A stretch of DNA of 58,907 nt from Shewanella hanedai (GCF_007197645.1 NZ_VKGK01000035.1:1-58907); one strand, 5' to 3'; counted from the first letter of the stretch, positions 27,516 through 37,560 are shown. Notes: generated by a model not told the origin, from the sequence alone. Made by a program: numbers and translations.

Positions 27516-28502
27516 TTAAAAGCGCGCGTTAGCGGAGATCCCGATAAGTAAACCATCGGGCAAACCATCACCGTCTAAACCAAATTGTTTTGCAACGCTA
27601 AATTTAGCTGCAAAGTGCTGAGATATTTGCCACCAATAGGCGGTGGTGATGGCGTACTCATTGCTGGTGTCATCAAAACTGTACTGATTTAAAGTATCTT
27701 CTGTCATGTATTCAGAATCTGTATCATATTGACTCCAAACATAGTTAGCACCAATAGACCATGATCTATTGATGTACCAATCAGCTGAGAACTTGACGGT
27801 ATTGCTATTTGTTTTAGAGGTGCTTGTGAAATCATCATACAGATTGAATGTGTTGCTTGTTTCATAATCTTGATTGATATAGCTCCAACTCGCCAGTAAA
27901 TCTAAACCAGAGGATGATGCGAGTGGGATGAAGCTGTGCATTGCGATTGAGTACAACTGGTAATCTGAGTCACTGCTAGAGTTAAAGGAAAACTCAGGCG
28001 AACTAAATGATTGAGTATCTGAAGTGGAGCTCGTTTGATATGAGAACGAAATTTCAGAAGCTTCATTAAAGAAGTAGCCAATATGTGCCTCATATTCGAC
28101 AATGTCATCTACAGAAGAGACAACATCGAAGTAGTCATTGTCAAGATAGACTCTGTTATATTGAGCACCAATAAACCAATTAGAGTCAAAAACATAGGTC
28201 CCATCAACTTGATAAGCAACAATATCTGTAACGACTGCTATTTGTGCATATTGGGCACCGATATTAGACTCTTGTGCAAGAAATCCACTGAGTGCATAGG
28301 GGCCTTTATCTGCGTCCACAGGGTTGAAGTAATAACGATAATCTAGGTTCCATAAGCCATCATCGAAGCCGTCTGTATGAGTACCGAAAGTGAGGTTCGC
28401 CTCATGCTGGAATGTGTTACTGGGATCGGTTTCCGTGGCTGCACTTACACAAGGTACAGTAAGCCCTAATAGTAATGCGAGGGAAAGGGAGTTGCTGTTC
28501 AT
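27516..28502 (-). CDS. Putative outer-membrane beta-barrel protein
   Basis: 328 residues with a signal peptide (cleavage near residue 21, SAA). The rest is alternating aromatic/polar beta-strand sequence ending in phenylalanine (SANARF), the C-terminal signature read by the Bam assembly machinery. It has about a dozen recognisable strand pairs with Tyr/Ser/Asp-rich turns. This is a type of putative porin common in Shewanella; substrate unknown. It is monocistronic, separated from the preceding MFS gene by a terminator. Confidence 0.75.
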   Translation of the reverse strand: MNSNSLSLALLLGLTVPCVSAATETDPSNTFQHEANLTFGTHTDGFDDGLWNLDYRYYFNPVDADKGPYALSGFLAQESNIGAQYAQIAVVTDIVAYQVDGTYVFDSNWFIGAQYNRVYLDNDYFDVVSSVDDIVEYEAHIGYFFNEASEISFSYQTSSTSDTQSFSSPEFSFNSSSDSDYQLYSIAMHSFIPLASSSGLDLLASWSYINQDYETSNTFNLYDDFTSTSKTNSNTVKFSADWYINRSWSIGANYVWSQYDTDSEYMTEDTLNQYSFDDTSNEYAITTAYWWQISQHFAAKFSVAKQFGLDGDGLPDGLLIGISANARF

Positions 28503-28710
28503 TATTCATCCTTGAAGTTGGTCAATAAATTAGATTCGACTAAAGCTTTGATAAAAATGTAGTTATATTTATTTAGGGAAGTGTAATGCTATGGATGTTA
28601 CTAAGTAAAGTGTTAATTGTTAACCGCTGGTTGCGCAGTGCTTTTCAGTTCCATTGTTTCATCATAATAATGTAAACTAGCAGCACTATTAATTCGTAAA
28701 GTCATGTCTT

Positions 28711-29307
28711 GTGTCTCGTCCTAATTGTCCTCAATGTCATTATCCGTTAACGGCCTGCTTGTGTTCGAGTATCGAGCCTATGACGGTCTCTACAGAACTG
28801 ATCGTGCTGCAAGATCCCAGTGAAGTAGGGCACGCCAAAAACAGCGTCCGTTTGATGGCATTAGTGATCCCAGAAACTCGTGTTTATGTGGGTGAGTCAC
28901 CAGATGATTTTAAGTCATTACGCCAGTACCTTGATGGCTGTACTAAGCCAATCTATTTAGTTTACCCGTCGGATAACAGCTCTGATGTAATGCAGACTCA
29001 GCTTGAGAATCAAGTGGTGTTGTTATTCCTTGATGGGACCTGGCGAAAAGCTTACAAGCTTTTGCAGCTAAACCCTTGGTTACAAGGTTATCCTGCACTG
29101 CATCTGGACTTAGAGTCTGCTTCCAATTACAAGATCCGCAAAGCCAGCAGAGCAGACAGTTTATCGACCTTAGAGGCGGCAGCGATGATGTTGAAGTCTA
29201 TTGAACCGGAACTGAAGGTGTCACCATTAACCAATGCCCTTGAGGCGATGGTTCAGCAACGTATTCAGTCAATGCCTGCTGATGTGAGAAAGCGCTATGA
29301 GTCGTGA
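28711..29307 (+). CDS. DTW-domain tRNA aminocarboxypropyltransferase
   Basis: A 198-residue DTW-domain protein. Members transfer the aminocarboxypropyl group of SAM to uridine in tRNA (acp3U). The N-terminal zinc-binding cysteines (CPQCHYPLTACLCSSI), the conserved HxxE-type segment with HAKNSVRLM, and the signature DGTWRKAYKL (residues about 110-120) are present, as is YKIRKASRADSLSTLEA downstream. The start is GTG; no ATG is available in this frame. Which tRNA position is modified cannot be told from sequence. Confidence 0.85.
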   Translation: MSRPNCPQCHYPLTACLCSSIEPMTVSTELIVLQDPSEVGHAKNSVRLMALVIPETRVYVGESPDDFKSLRQYLDGCTKPIYLVYPSDNSSDVMQTQLENQVVLLFLDGTWRKAYKLLQLNPWLQGYPALHLDLESASNYKIRKASRADSLSTLEAAAMMLKSIEPELKVSPLTNALEAMVQQRIQSMPADVRKRYES

Positions 29308-29431
29308 TAGTTTAGGGATTAGCTTTTTTGTGAACTCTATCCATGAGCGATGATTGAAATAACATTTCGATCACGCTTATGTAAGACAAAATAGTGTTTA
29401 ATGTATATGAATCATCTGTTGTACAGATGGT

Positions 29432-29509
29432 GTGAAAGCTGTGTTAGTTCACTGTCCATGCAGGGAGGCAGTGCCTATCGATAATTGATAGGTCTAACAT
29501 AGCTTTCAC
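29432..29509. ncRNA. Candidate three-way-junction RNA or palindromic element
   Basis: GTGAAAGCTGTGTTAG (29432-29447) pairs along its full 16 bases, with one G-T pair, with 29494-29509. Inside it are two adjacent hairpins: CACTG/CAGTG (29450-29454 with 29469-29473) and CCTATC/GATAGG (29474-29479 with 29487-29492). The result is a compact three-way junction of 78 bases. It lies between two convergent genes. There is no T tract, so it is not a simple terminator. Whether it is transcribed is unknown. Confidence 0.45.
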
Positions 29510-29552
29510 TGTCAGTTATCGATTAACTTTCCACTTCGATATCATTAGCATT

Positions 29553-31646
29553 TTATAGATTATCCGACATGAACTGTGAGGCGTCTTTGGGGTGTCCGAA
29601 GAAGTAACCTTGTCCAAAACCTTTACCCATCTGCTCTAATATATCTTTCTGCTGTTGCGTCTCAATTCCTTCGATAACAAAGCTGATATCCAGTGCTTGC
29701 GCCAACTGTATCATGGCTTGGCATAGTTCTTTACCTTGAGGTTCACTGAGCCTTTGAGCAAAACCAGCGTCTATTTTCAAGCAGTCGATAGGAAGGTTGC
29801 TCAACTTACTGAGTGAGGAGAGACCCGCACCAAAATCATCGATGGCGATGCTCACACCAAGCTTCTTTAGAGCCAATAATGTTTGTGTGACCGCTTCAGG
29901 CTGTCTTAACAATGCCAGCTCTGTAATTTCGAGCATTAAGGCTTCTGCAGGCAGTTTACTTTGGTTTAATACCTGAGTGACTTGTTGGACAAAGTCATGA
30001 TGCTCCAGCTGCATGGGAGAAACATTGACGCAAACCTTTAACTCTGGATTATCTTTTCGCCATTGCACCATCTGGGTACAAGCAAGCTCTAGCACCCATT
30101 GACCAATAGAGATCAAAAGGCCCGTTTCTTCGAGTAGCGGCACAAAATCACTGGCGTCTATAATTTCCCCATCAGGTCTGTGCCATCTGAGTAGGGCTTC
30201 AGCCCCAATGACGGAGTGACATTCAAGGTCGACGATGGCTTGGTAGGCGAGTTTAAACTGATCTAGGTTATGGGCATGACGCAGTTCGCTCAAAGTATGG
30301 AGTTTCTGCTCAGCCTCCTGATGCATTTTTTTATCATAAAAGCGTAAATGCGTTGGACTGATTTTAGCGCTGTACATGGCTGTGTCAGCGAGACTTAATA
30401 GTTTATTGGCTTGTTCACTGTGTTCAGGGAATAGGGCGATTCCTATACTGGTGCCTAAATACAGTTTTTGATCATCGATCTCGAAGGGAGTGTCAAATAG
30501 TGACATGATCTGCTTAGAGAGTTCTTCAACTTCAGCTCGGTTATTACATTTCTGAACAATAAGCGTGAATTCATCTCCACCTAGACGGGCAATGTCGGCG
30601 TTTTCGATACAACTGGCTTCTAATCGCGCCGAAACGAGTTGGAGAACCTTGTCACCAGTGGCATGACCGAAGCAGTCATTGATGTTTTTAAATCCATTGA
30701 GATCGAGAAACATCACTGCACCCAATGTATCAGGGTGTGCTCTAGTTTGCTTAATGGCTTGATTTAGCAGCTTGATCAGGTGGAAACGATTGGGTAAACC
30801 GGTAAGCGTGTCATACATGGCCTGTTCGGTTAACTGGGTTTCTAATTCTTTCTTTGAGCTAATGTCACTAAAGATGGTGACATAGTAAAGCTTATCTTGG
30901 GTCGAGATCTTACGACAGCTTTTCCAGGCTGGGAACGTTGAACCATCGGATCGTTGTTTCCAGACTTCACCTTGCCAACTCCCCCTTTCTTGAAGCGCGC
31001 TAATGAATTCACGCTCTTCATTGGGGCGATTATAGATGTTGATCAGATCGGTACTGCTATTGAGTAGCTGTTCTGTGCTGTACTCGCAAATACGACACAT
31101 GGCTTTGTTCACTGCAATAATCTGATGAGCTGCATCTGTGATATACACAGCTTCAGCATTGTCTTCTAATATCGTCGACATTAACTCTTTCGGTAAGGTA
31201 TCAAATCCATTACTTAGACGAGGTCTGGTGTGGCTTCGCCTATTTTTTGATTCAAATTGGACAACAAGTACATCTTGGAGGCCAAATTTGAAAGGAAATA
31301 GGGTGACTTTAGTCGGCAGATCATCGCCTTTTTGGCTGATATACTGCCAATTAAACTCAGTTATTTCACCTTGTAATGCTTGCTCAATCATTTGGCGTGT
31401 ATATTCTACACTGCTTCTGCCTGATGATTGGATACGAGGAGAAAAGTCACTGGGACTAGCATGAATAAAGCTATCGACTTGAGCTTGAAAATAAGCGAGT
31501 GCAGCAGGATTTGCACCGATGAATTGATCGTCTTGAATTAAAGCCAAAGGGAGTGAATGATCTGCTTTCAACCAAATGTTGAGTTGATCAGTTAAGTTTT
31601 GTTTATGTGAATTGAGTCTAGACAACAAAATGGGCCAGGGCTCCAT
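29553..31646 (-). CDS. PAS-GGDEF-EAL c-di-GMP signalling protein
   Basis: 697 residues, cytoplasmic. One or two PAS-like domains (about 15-270; the second carries ILEDNAEAVYITDAAHQI) precede a GGDEF domain with intact RLGGDEF and LDLNGFKNIND, and an EAL domain (about 445-690) with intact GAEALLRW and the later DDFGAGLSS. Both c-di-GMP synthesis and hydrolysis are possible; no domain is obviously dead. AGGGAG lies seven bases before the ATG. No partner gene is adjacent, and a PAS ligand cannot be predicted. Confidence 0.92.
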   Translation of the reverse strand: MEPWPILLSRLNSHKQNLTDQLNIWLKADHSLPLALIQDDQFIGANPAALAYFQAQVDSFIHASPSDFSPRIQSSGRSSVEYTRQMIEQALQGEITEFNWQYISQKGDDLPTKVTLFPFKFGLQDVLVVQFESKNRRSHTRPRLSNGFDTLPKELMSTILEDNAEAVYITDAAHQIIAVNKAMCRICEYSTEQLLNSSTDLINIYNRPNEEREFISALQERGSWQGEVWKQRSDGSTFPAWKSCRKISTQDKLYYVTIFSDISSKKELETQLTEQAMYDTLTGLPNRFHLIKLLNQAIKQTRAHPDTLGAVMFLDLNGFKNINDCFGHATGDKVLQLVSARLEASCIENADIARLGGDEFTLIVQKCNNRAEVEELSKQIMSLFDTPFEIDDQKLYLGTSIGIALFPEHSEQANKLLSLADTAMYSAKISPTHLRFYDKKMHQEAEQKLHTLSELRHAHNLDQFKLAYQAIVDLECHSVIGAEALLRWHRPDGEIIDASDFVPLLEETGLLISIGQWVLELACTQMVQWRKDNPELKVCVNVSPMQLEHHDFVQQVTQVLNQSKLPAEALMLEITELALLRQPEAVTQTLLALKKLGVSIAIDDFGAGLSSLSKLSNLPIDCLKIDAGFAQRLSEPQGKELCQAMIQLAQALDISFVIEGIETQQQKDILEQMGKGFGQGYFFGHPKDASQFMSDNL

Positions 31647-31974
31647 TCTTATACTCCCTAGTGACGTGTCCTGTTTCCTATTCTCTGGAAATTTAGACCT
31701 GAGTTCAGTGATGGATGTATCTTATTTATTAAAATAAAATTGATTTAGTGTTAAAACTACCCTGATTCCTTCTGTATGACAAATAGGAAAGGTTATTTTA
31801 TATCGGTATTTTCGATAGCTGAGTTGCTATAAACGTATTTTGCAGATAAAAGATGATGTATTCAGTGTTGAGTTAGCATAGTGTGCTGATTATTTGCTTG
31901 GGGTCGGGTTTTCAGTTAAGAGTTTACTAAGTTCAAGATTATATTAATATTTAGAGGTAATTTAGGAGAGGAAG
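31647..31974. other. Non-coding gap
   Basis: About 330 AT-rich bases between a minus-strand c-di-GMP gene and a plus-strand small secreted protein. I see no gene, repeat or recognisable operator; it must hold both promoters. Confidence 0.4.
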
Positions 31975-32331
31975 ATGGAATTTTCAACTAGTAAGCAGAT
32001 TAAATATATCTCTATTTTGGCTTGTGTTGGCGTATTATTTTCAAATTTGCTGCAAGCAAAGGATGGATTAAGTTTAAGTGAAAAAGCAGAAGCAGCAGAT
32101 AAACTATCTAAAACTTTGGAGCAGGAACAGTTACAAAAAGCACGTGATGCAGCAGGGGAAACTTTGGCGCGTGAACGAAAGATATTAAAAAAGCAGCAAA
32201 ACGGTGACTGGGAGTCTGAGCAAAGAGAGAAAGCGCAGACACAGTTTAAAGAGCGTGAGTCACGGGAAGATAAATACCTTAGGCAAGCTAAAGAAGCGGC
32301 GGCTAAAGAACGAAAAATACCTAAACCCTAA
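31975..32331 (+). CDS. Small secreted coiled-coil protein, unknown
   Basis: 118 residues with a signal peptide (cleavage after LLQA, about residue 28) and a highly charged helical remainder rich in Lys, Glu, Gln and Ala. This part resembles a coiled coil and contains a loose repeat (ARERKILKK, AAKERKIPK). I recognise no family. A ribosome binding site, GGAGAGGAAG, precedes the ATG. The next gene starts 22 bases downstream, so the two may be co-transcribed. Confidence 0.65.
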   Translation: MEFSTSKQIKYISILACVGVLFSNLLQAKDGLSLSEKAEAADKLSKTLEQEQLQKARDAAGETLARERKILKKQQNGDWESEQREKAQTQFKERESREDKYLRQAKEAAAKERKIPKP

Positions 32332-32353
32332 ATCATAAGCAGTTGGAAATATT

Positions 32354-32989
32354 TTGAGTCTATGTCCCTTATGTCAGTATGATGCTCTGTCCCATTTTGA
32401 TGAAGATAATAAGAGAGTGTACCTGCGGTGTAGTCAGTGCCATCTCGTGGTGGTGCCACAAAGATACCTACTTTCCGATGAAGATGAGAAGAACACTTAC
32501 GATCAACACCGAAATGATCCAGACGATATTAGGTATCGGCATTTTCTGGGAAGAGCCGTTAATCCGTTGTTGGCACAGTTACCTAAACATGCCCAAGGGT
32601 TAGATTTTGGCTGCGGTTCGGGCCCGACTATCAGTGTGATGGCTGCAGAGGCTGGTATCACTATGAATAATTATGATCTGTATTACCATCATGTCCCCGA
32701 AAATCTAGCACGCAGTTACGATTTCATTACCATGACAGAGGTGATAGAGCATATTGCTGATGCCCGCTCTTTACTGAAACAACTGAACACCTTGCTTCAC
32801 GCGGGTGGGATTTTAGCGGTAATGACTAAATTGGTAGAGCAGAAGCAAGTGTTCAATCAGTGGTACTACAAAGGCGATCCAACCCATATCTGTTTCTATT
32901 CAATTGAAACCTTTGAGTGGATAGCTCAACATTTTGGTTGGCGTTTAGAAGTGATCGATATCGACGTAGTGTTTTTCCATAAAAATTAA
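32354..32989 (+). CDS. Class I SAM methyltransferase with N-terminal zinc ribbon
   Basis: 211 residues. A CPLC...CSQC pair at the N terminus suggests a zinc ribbon. It is followed by a methyltransferase fold with the SAM-binding motif LDFGCGSGP (about residue 83) and a family motif TMTEVIEHI (about 125), as in UbiG-like or hypothetical methyltransferases. The substrate is not predictable. The start is TTG at 32354 with GGAA upstream; the nearby ATG is out of frame. Confidence 0.78.
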   Translation: MSLCPLCQYDALSHFDEDNKRVYLRCSQCHLVVVPQRYLLSDEDEKNTYDQHRNDPDDIRYRHFLGRAVNPLLAQLPKHAQGLDFGCGSGPTISVMAAEAGITMNNYDLYYHHVPENLARSYDFITMTEVIEHIADARSLLKQLNTLLHAGGILAVMTKLVEQKQVFNQWYYKGDPTHICFYSIETFEWIAQHFGWRLEVIDIDVVFFHKN

Positions 32990-33241
32990 TGCTTGGGCTC
33001 CCCTTCAACTTGAGAGCTCTTTTATTTTTTCGAACATCCCTTCACACTAATCCTCAAGATCTTTACTGACAGTAAAAACTGTCAGTACTTACTTACAAAC
33101 TTATCTCTTCCTTACCCTTGATTTTATTTCCAATATGCCATCTGATAGAGTTTGAATTTTAATCTGTACTTGTTTTAACCCTTTATTCTGTAGGGTTAGA
33201 AAGTTAACAATTCAACAATAATAACAATCATAGGGATGAAA

Positions 33242-34555
33242 ATGATGAACAGATCATACATGGTCAAGGCATCTAAGTGGGTATTGGCAGGGGTTATCGC
33301 CTCCTCAAGTTCTTTTATGGCTCAAGCGGGATCGACCATTGACGTTAAACAACTATCACTAGGTGTTGAACCGAGTGTCATTGAATGGCGCCGAGATCTG
33401 CATCAGCACCCAGAGTTATCTAATCGAGAATTTCGAACCAGCAAAGTGATCAAACAACATCTAGAGTCTTTAGGCTTAGAAGTCAGAGCGGGTATTGCGC
33501 ATACCGGTGTTGTTGCGATTTTAAAGGGAGGCATGCCGGGTCCCTTGATTGCGCTTCGTGCGGATATGGATGGTTTGCCGGTGACAGAAGAGGTGGATCT
33601 GCCTTTTGCATCTAAAGCGACAGACACCTATAGAGGGCAAGAGGTTGGTGTGATGCACGCCTGCGGTCACGACACACACGTCGCGATATTGATGGGGGTT
33701 GCCCAGAATTTGGTAAAAGTGAAAGATCAGTTAAAGGGAGATGTCATGTTTATCTTCCAGCCAGCAGAAGAAGGTGCGCCAGCTGGCGAAGAGGGAGGGG
33801 CTGAACTCATGCTGAAAGAGGGACTTTTTGCTGACAGGAAGCCAGAAAAGATATTCGGACTGCACGTTACCTCAAGTATGCCAACAGGCATGATAGGTTT
33901 ACGAGCGGGGCCAGCAATGGCTAGTGAGGACTCATTTACCATCAAAGTCAGCGGTAAGCAGACTCATGGTTCTCGTCCTTGGAATGGGGTCGATCCTATT
34001 GTCGCGTCAGCGCAGATTATCAACGGAGTTCAGACCATCATCAGCCGTCAGGTTGATGTAACCGCAGCACCAGCCGTGGTGAGTTTTGGTGCGATAAATG
34101 GTGGTATACGCTCGAACATTATTCCTGATGAAGTGAAGCTTATTGGCACAATACGTACCTTCGATCAGGATATGCGCGCAGACATTAAGTTAAGACTTGC
34201 TAACACGGCAACCATGATTGCACAAAGCATGGGCGCTACTGCTACGACGCTGATAGATCAGGGCTATCCAGTTACTGTGAATGATGTGCAGCTGGTGGCT
34301 GAGATGAAACCTGTATTAGCTGATATCGTCGGCGAACAGATGCTGATTGAACCTGGACTTATCACTGGAGCGGAAGATTTTTCCTATTATGCGCTGGAAA
34401 CACCGGGTTTGTTTTTCTTTTTAGGTGTGACTCCAGCAGGAATCGATCATAAAACGGCTGCGAGTAACCACTCACCTCGCTTCTATGTCGATGAAAGCGC
34501 ATTGGTGGTTGGGGTAGAGGCATTGACACAACTTGCGGTGACGTCATTGAAGTAA
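33242..34555 (+). CDS. Exported M20 amidohydrolase/peptidase
   Basis: About 437 residues with a signal peptide (cleavage after FMAQA). This is an M20D-type metal-dependent amidohydrolase related to hippurate and IAA-amino-acid hydrolases. HACGHDTH is the first metal site, QPAEEGAPAGEEGG the catalytic and metal glutamates, GLHVTSSMPTG follows, and EDFSYYA is the last metal site. AGGG sits six bases before the ATG at 33242 and abuts that at 33236, so I prefer 33242. It precedes two M16 peptidases and probably forms a periplasmic peptide-degradation operon. Confidence 0.9.
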   Translation: MMNRSYMVKASKWVLAGVIASSSSFMAQAGSTIDVKQLSLGVEPSVIEWRRDLHQHPELSNREFRTSKVIKQHLESLGLEVRAGIAHTGVVAILKGGMPGPLIALRADMDGLPVTEEVDLPFASKATDTYRGQEVGVMHACGHDTHVAILMGVAQNLVKVKDQLKGDVMFIFQPAEEGAPAGEEGGAELMLKEGLFADRKPEKIFGLHVTSSMPTGMIGLRAGPAMASEDSFTIKVSGKQTHGSRPWNGVDPIVASAQIINGVQTIISRQVDVTAAPAVVSFGAINGGIRSNIIPDEVKLIGTIRTFDQDMRADIKLRLANTATMIAQSMGATATTLIDQGYPVTVNDVQLVAEMKPVLADIVGEQMLIEPGLITGAEDFSYYALETPGLFFFLGVTPAGIDHKTAASNHSPRFYVDESALVVGVEALTQLAVTSLK

Positions 34556-34612
34556 GTATTTGGACGATTTAGTATTTTATTGAAAGTATTGATTAAAGTT
34601 AGGGAGAGACTG

Positions 34613-35944
34613 ATGTTCAGTAGATTAACTGGGCTGGTGATGGCAACAGGGCTAATTTTTGCCTCAACTGCCGTACAGGCCACTGAAGCGAAAGATATAT
34701 CCAGCTTTACGCTAGATAATGGAATGAAAATAATGGTGTTGGAAGACGCTTCAATTCCAAACGCGAATATGTACCTATTCTGGAAGGTGGGATCCCGTAA
34801 CGAAGTGCCGGGTATCACCGGTATTTCACACTTCTTTGAGCATATGATGTTTAACGGATCGGCTAAATATGGTCCCAAGATGTTTGATCGCACCATGGAA
34901 GCCGCAGGTGGGGCAAATAACGCGTATACCACTGAAAATTTAACGGTATATACAGATTGGTTCCCCTCGAATGCCATCGAAACTATTTTCGATCTTGAGG
35001 CCGATCGCATCGCGAGTTTAGATATCGATGCCAAAATGGTGGAAAGTGAGCGTGGTGTTGTTGCATCAGAGCGTACCACTGGATTGGAAAACTCAAACTG
35101 GAGAACGCTGCAAGAAGAGATAAAAGGTGCCGCATTTAGGGCGTATCCTTATAGCTGGTCTGTTATTGGTCATGAGTCTGACATTGAAGCTTGGAGCTTG
35201 GATGACTTGGTTCAATATCATAAAACCTACTACGCTCCAAACAATGCGGTTGTGATTATTGCTGGTGATGTAAAGCTGGCGGAAGTGAAAGCGTTGGCCG
35301 ATAAATACTTTGCCCCAATTCCTGCGCAAGTACCGCCCAAAGCGATTAAAACTGTAGAGCCTTTACAAAAAGGAGAGCGCCGCGTCTTTGTGCAAAAAGC
35401 CTCGGTGAGCACGCCGAATGTGATGTTGGCTTATCATGTGCCTGCTACATCTCATGCAGATTATTACGCACTGGATCTTCTCGCTACTATTTTAGCGACA
35501 GGCAATAGTTCGCGTCTTTATCAATCACTGGTCGAGAAACAACTCGCTCTAGGAGTTGAAGCGTATTTGCCAATGACGCTAGATCCTAATCTCTTCTATG
35601 TGATGGGAGTGGCAAACCCAGGGGTGACAGCCAAGGAGCTGGAACTCAACTTGATTACTGAGATAAATAACATTGCCCGTGTCGGAGTCACCGAAGAGGA
35701 GCTTGAGAAAGTACAGAATATTAAGTTGATGAACTTCTATCGTTCGATGGAAACGATTAACGGCAAGGCCAATACCATCGGTACTTATGAGCTCTACTTT
35801 GGTAGTTTCGATAAGCTCTTTAATGCGCCAGAGGCTTACAACAAGGTGACGCCTGCTGATATTCAGCGAGTCGCACAAACTTACTTACGCCGTGCCAACC
35901 GTACCGTTGCCGTTTTAGCCGCCACAGAGGAAGCTGATGAATGA
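34613..35944 (+). CDS. M16B zinc metallopeptidase, catalytic partner
   Basis: A 443-residue exported M16 peptidase with an inverse zinc motif HFFEH (in ISHFFEHMMFNG, about residue 70) and the downstream glutamate in ESERGVVASER about 75 residues later. A signal peptide precedes it. The start is ATG at 34613, with GGGAGAG a few bases upstream, not the longer frame from 34580. Its stop codon overlaps the start of the next M16 gene (ATGA), so the two proteins are probably made as a pair in the periplasm. Confidence 0.92.
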   Translation: MFSRLTGLVMATGLIFASTAVQATEAKDISSFTLDNGMKIMVLEDASIPNANMYLFWKVGSRNEVPGITGISHFFEHMMFNGSAKYGPKMFDRTMEAAGGANNAYTTENLTVYTDWFPSNAIETIFDLEADRIASLDIDAKMVESERGVVASERTTGLENSNWRTLQEEIKGAAFRAYPYSWSVIGHESDIEAWSLDDLVQYHKTYYAPNNAVVIIAGDVKLAEVKALADKYFAPIPAQVPPKAIKTVEPLQKGERRVFVQKASVSTPNVMLAYHVPATSHADYYALDLLATILATGNSSRLYQSLVEKQLALGVEAYLPMTLDPNLFYVMGVANPGVTAKELELNLITEINNIARVGVTEEELEKVQNIKLMNFYRSMETINGKANTIGTYELYFGSFDKLFNAPEAYNKVTPADIQRVAQTYLRRANRTVAVLAATEEADE

Positions 35945-37386
35945 ACACATTAACTCATCTATCTAATCGTTCAAATAAGCTGATGGCTGCCATGGCCTTA
36001 GGTAGCGTGCTGATGTTGTCAGCTTGTGCGAATACGCCTCCAAGTCAAGTGGTCGAAACGGGGAGCTTTAGTGTTCCAGCCTATGAGCAGTATGTGCTTG
36101 ATAATGGCTTAACCCTTTATTTTATGCCGCAAAAAGAGGTGCCATTAATTACCGTCAACGCCGTTGTAAGGGCGGGTGCGATTAATGATACGACTGCCGG
36201 TGTGGCAAGCATGACGGCACAAAGTTTGTTACTGGGAGCGAAAGGAAAAAGTAAAACTGAGATTGAGCTTATGGTTGATTTCTTAGGCGCTGCTATCAAT
36301 GCCGATGCAGGTAAAGAGGGCAGCTATCTTGAAGCGGATTTTATGGCTAAAGACAGCGATATTATGCTGCCATTAGTGCAAAGTCTGCTGTTGTCTCCCG
36401 ATTTTGATAAGGAGGAGTTTGATAAACTTCGCCAGCGTCAAATAGCAGGTCTATCTCAGGCTAAAGAGAGCCCACGTTCAGTGATTAGCCGTTATTTTGA
36501 TAAGTTGATATTTGGTGAGCATCCCTACGGCAATACCAGTTCTGGTAATAGTCGCTCATTAGCAGAACTTGAGATTTCTCAATTAAGGGCTTTTCATAAG
36601 AGTTACTATCAGCCATCTAATACTGCAATTACCTTGGTGGGGGACTTCGACGTGCCTCAAATGAAGGCTAAATTGGAGCAGTTGTTTGGTGAGTGGAAAA
36701 ATGTTGAGCCGATAGCTAAGGCGGATCTTACGTCAGCGAAATCCAAGTTAACCACGAGTAAGGTGTTGTTAGTCGATAAAAGCGATGCCATAGAAACAAC
36801 GTTTCTTATCGGAGGCAAAGGCGTTGCCAGAGACAACCCTGATTATGTTGGCTTACAGGTCATTAATACCATCTTAGGAGGCCGATTTACCTCATGGTTA
36901 AATGATGAACTAAGGGTGAATGCGGGTCTGACCTATGGTGCTCGTTCTGGGTTTATCGCTTACTCAGAAGGTGGCGTATTTAGGATCAGCACGTTTACCA
37001 AATCGGAAACGACCAAGGAGACCATAGAGCTGGCTCTAGCAACCTACGCTAGATTGTGGGAGGTCGGTATTGATCAAACGACATTAGATTCGGCCAAAGC
37101 TTATGTAAAAGGTCAGTTTCCACCTAAGTATGAAACCAGTGGTCAGTTAGCAGGTTTACTTTCCGACATGTATTTATATGGTTTTGATGATCGTTTTATC
37201 AATGACTTTCAATCAAATGTTGATGGTTTGTCTTTAGCGGAAACGAAAAGATTAATTCGTGACTACTTTCCTCAACAAAATCTACAGTTTGTCTTGATTG
37301 GCAATGCGGAAAAAATCGCTGAAGTGGCCAGCGAATATGGCGAAGTGACTCAGGTTGATATACAAGCCATAGGCTTCGGAGGTTAA
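35941..37386 (+). CDS. M16B peptidase-like lipoprotein, non-catalytic partner
   Basis: A 481-residue M16-fold protein with a lipoprotein signal (LSAC, about residue 29). The HxxEH zinc motif of its partner is missing; at that place it reads SMTAQSLLLGAKG. The substrate-binding Arg/Tyr element RFTSWLNDELRVNAGLTYGA is intact (about residues 318-337). This split of duties is known in M16B heterodimers. The start overlaps the previous stop by four bases. Predicted location is the periplasmic face of a membrane through its lipid anchor. Confidence 0.92.
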   Translation: MNTLTHLSNRSNKLMAAMALGSVLMLSACANTPPSQVVETGSFSVPAYEQYVLDNGLTLYFMPQKEVPLITVNAVVRAGAINDTTAGVASMTAQSLLLGAKGKSKTEIELMVDFLGAAINADAGKEGSYLEADFMAKDSDIMLPLVQSLLLSPDFDKEEFDKLRQRQIAGLSQAKESPRSVISRYFDKLIFGEHPYGNTSSGNSRSLAELEISQLRAFHKSYYQPSNTAITLVGDFDVPQMKAKLEQLFGEWKNVEPIAKADLTSAKSKLTTSKVLLVDKSDAIETTFLIGGKGVARDNPDYVGLQVINTILGGRFTSWLNDELRVNAGLTYGARSGFIAYSEGGVFRISTFTKSETTKETIELALATYARLWEVGIDQTTLDSAKAYVKGQFPPKYETSGQLAGLLSDMYLYGFDDRFINDFQSNVDGLSLAETKRLIRDYFPQQNLQFVLIGNAEKIAEVASEYGEVTQVDIQAIGFGG

Positions 37387-37426
37387 CCCTTGTTTGTTCA
37401 GTCTACCGGCTGCAAATAAGCTTGTT

Positions 37427-37468
37427 AGAGACTTGGAAATTGTAATGATTACAAGTCTCTTTATTTTC
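37427..37468 (+). terminator. Rho-independent terminator
   Basis: AGAGACTTG (37427-37435) pairs perfectly with CAAGTCTCT (37452-37460). A T-rich tract follows (TTATTTTC). It ends the M20-M16-M16 operon. Confidence 0.75.
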
Positions 37469-37560
37469 AAATTTTATTCCCTTTCGCATCTTAGGTCTCC
37501 TTTCATTTTTGCTTTGCTGTTCTACACTTTATGCAAAGGGATGTGAGATTGGAGATTGGT

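Noticed and set aside
29432..29509. Three-way junction as a hammerhead ribozyme or riboswitch
   Set aside because: It lacks the hammerhead CUGAUGA/GAAA core and the motifs of c-di-GMP or TPP riboswitches. It is also downstream of genes, not before one.
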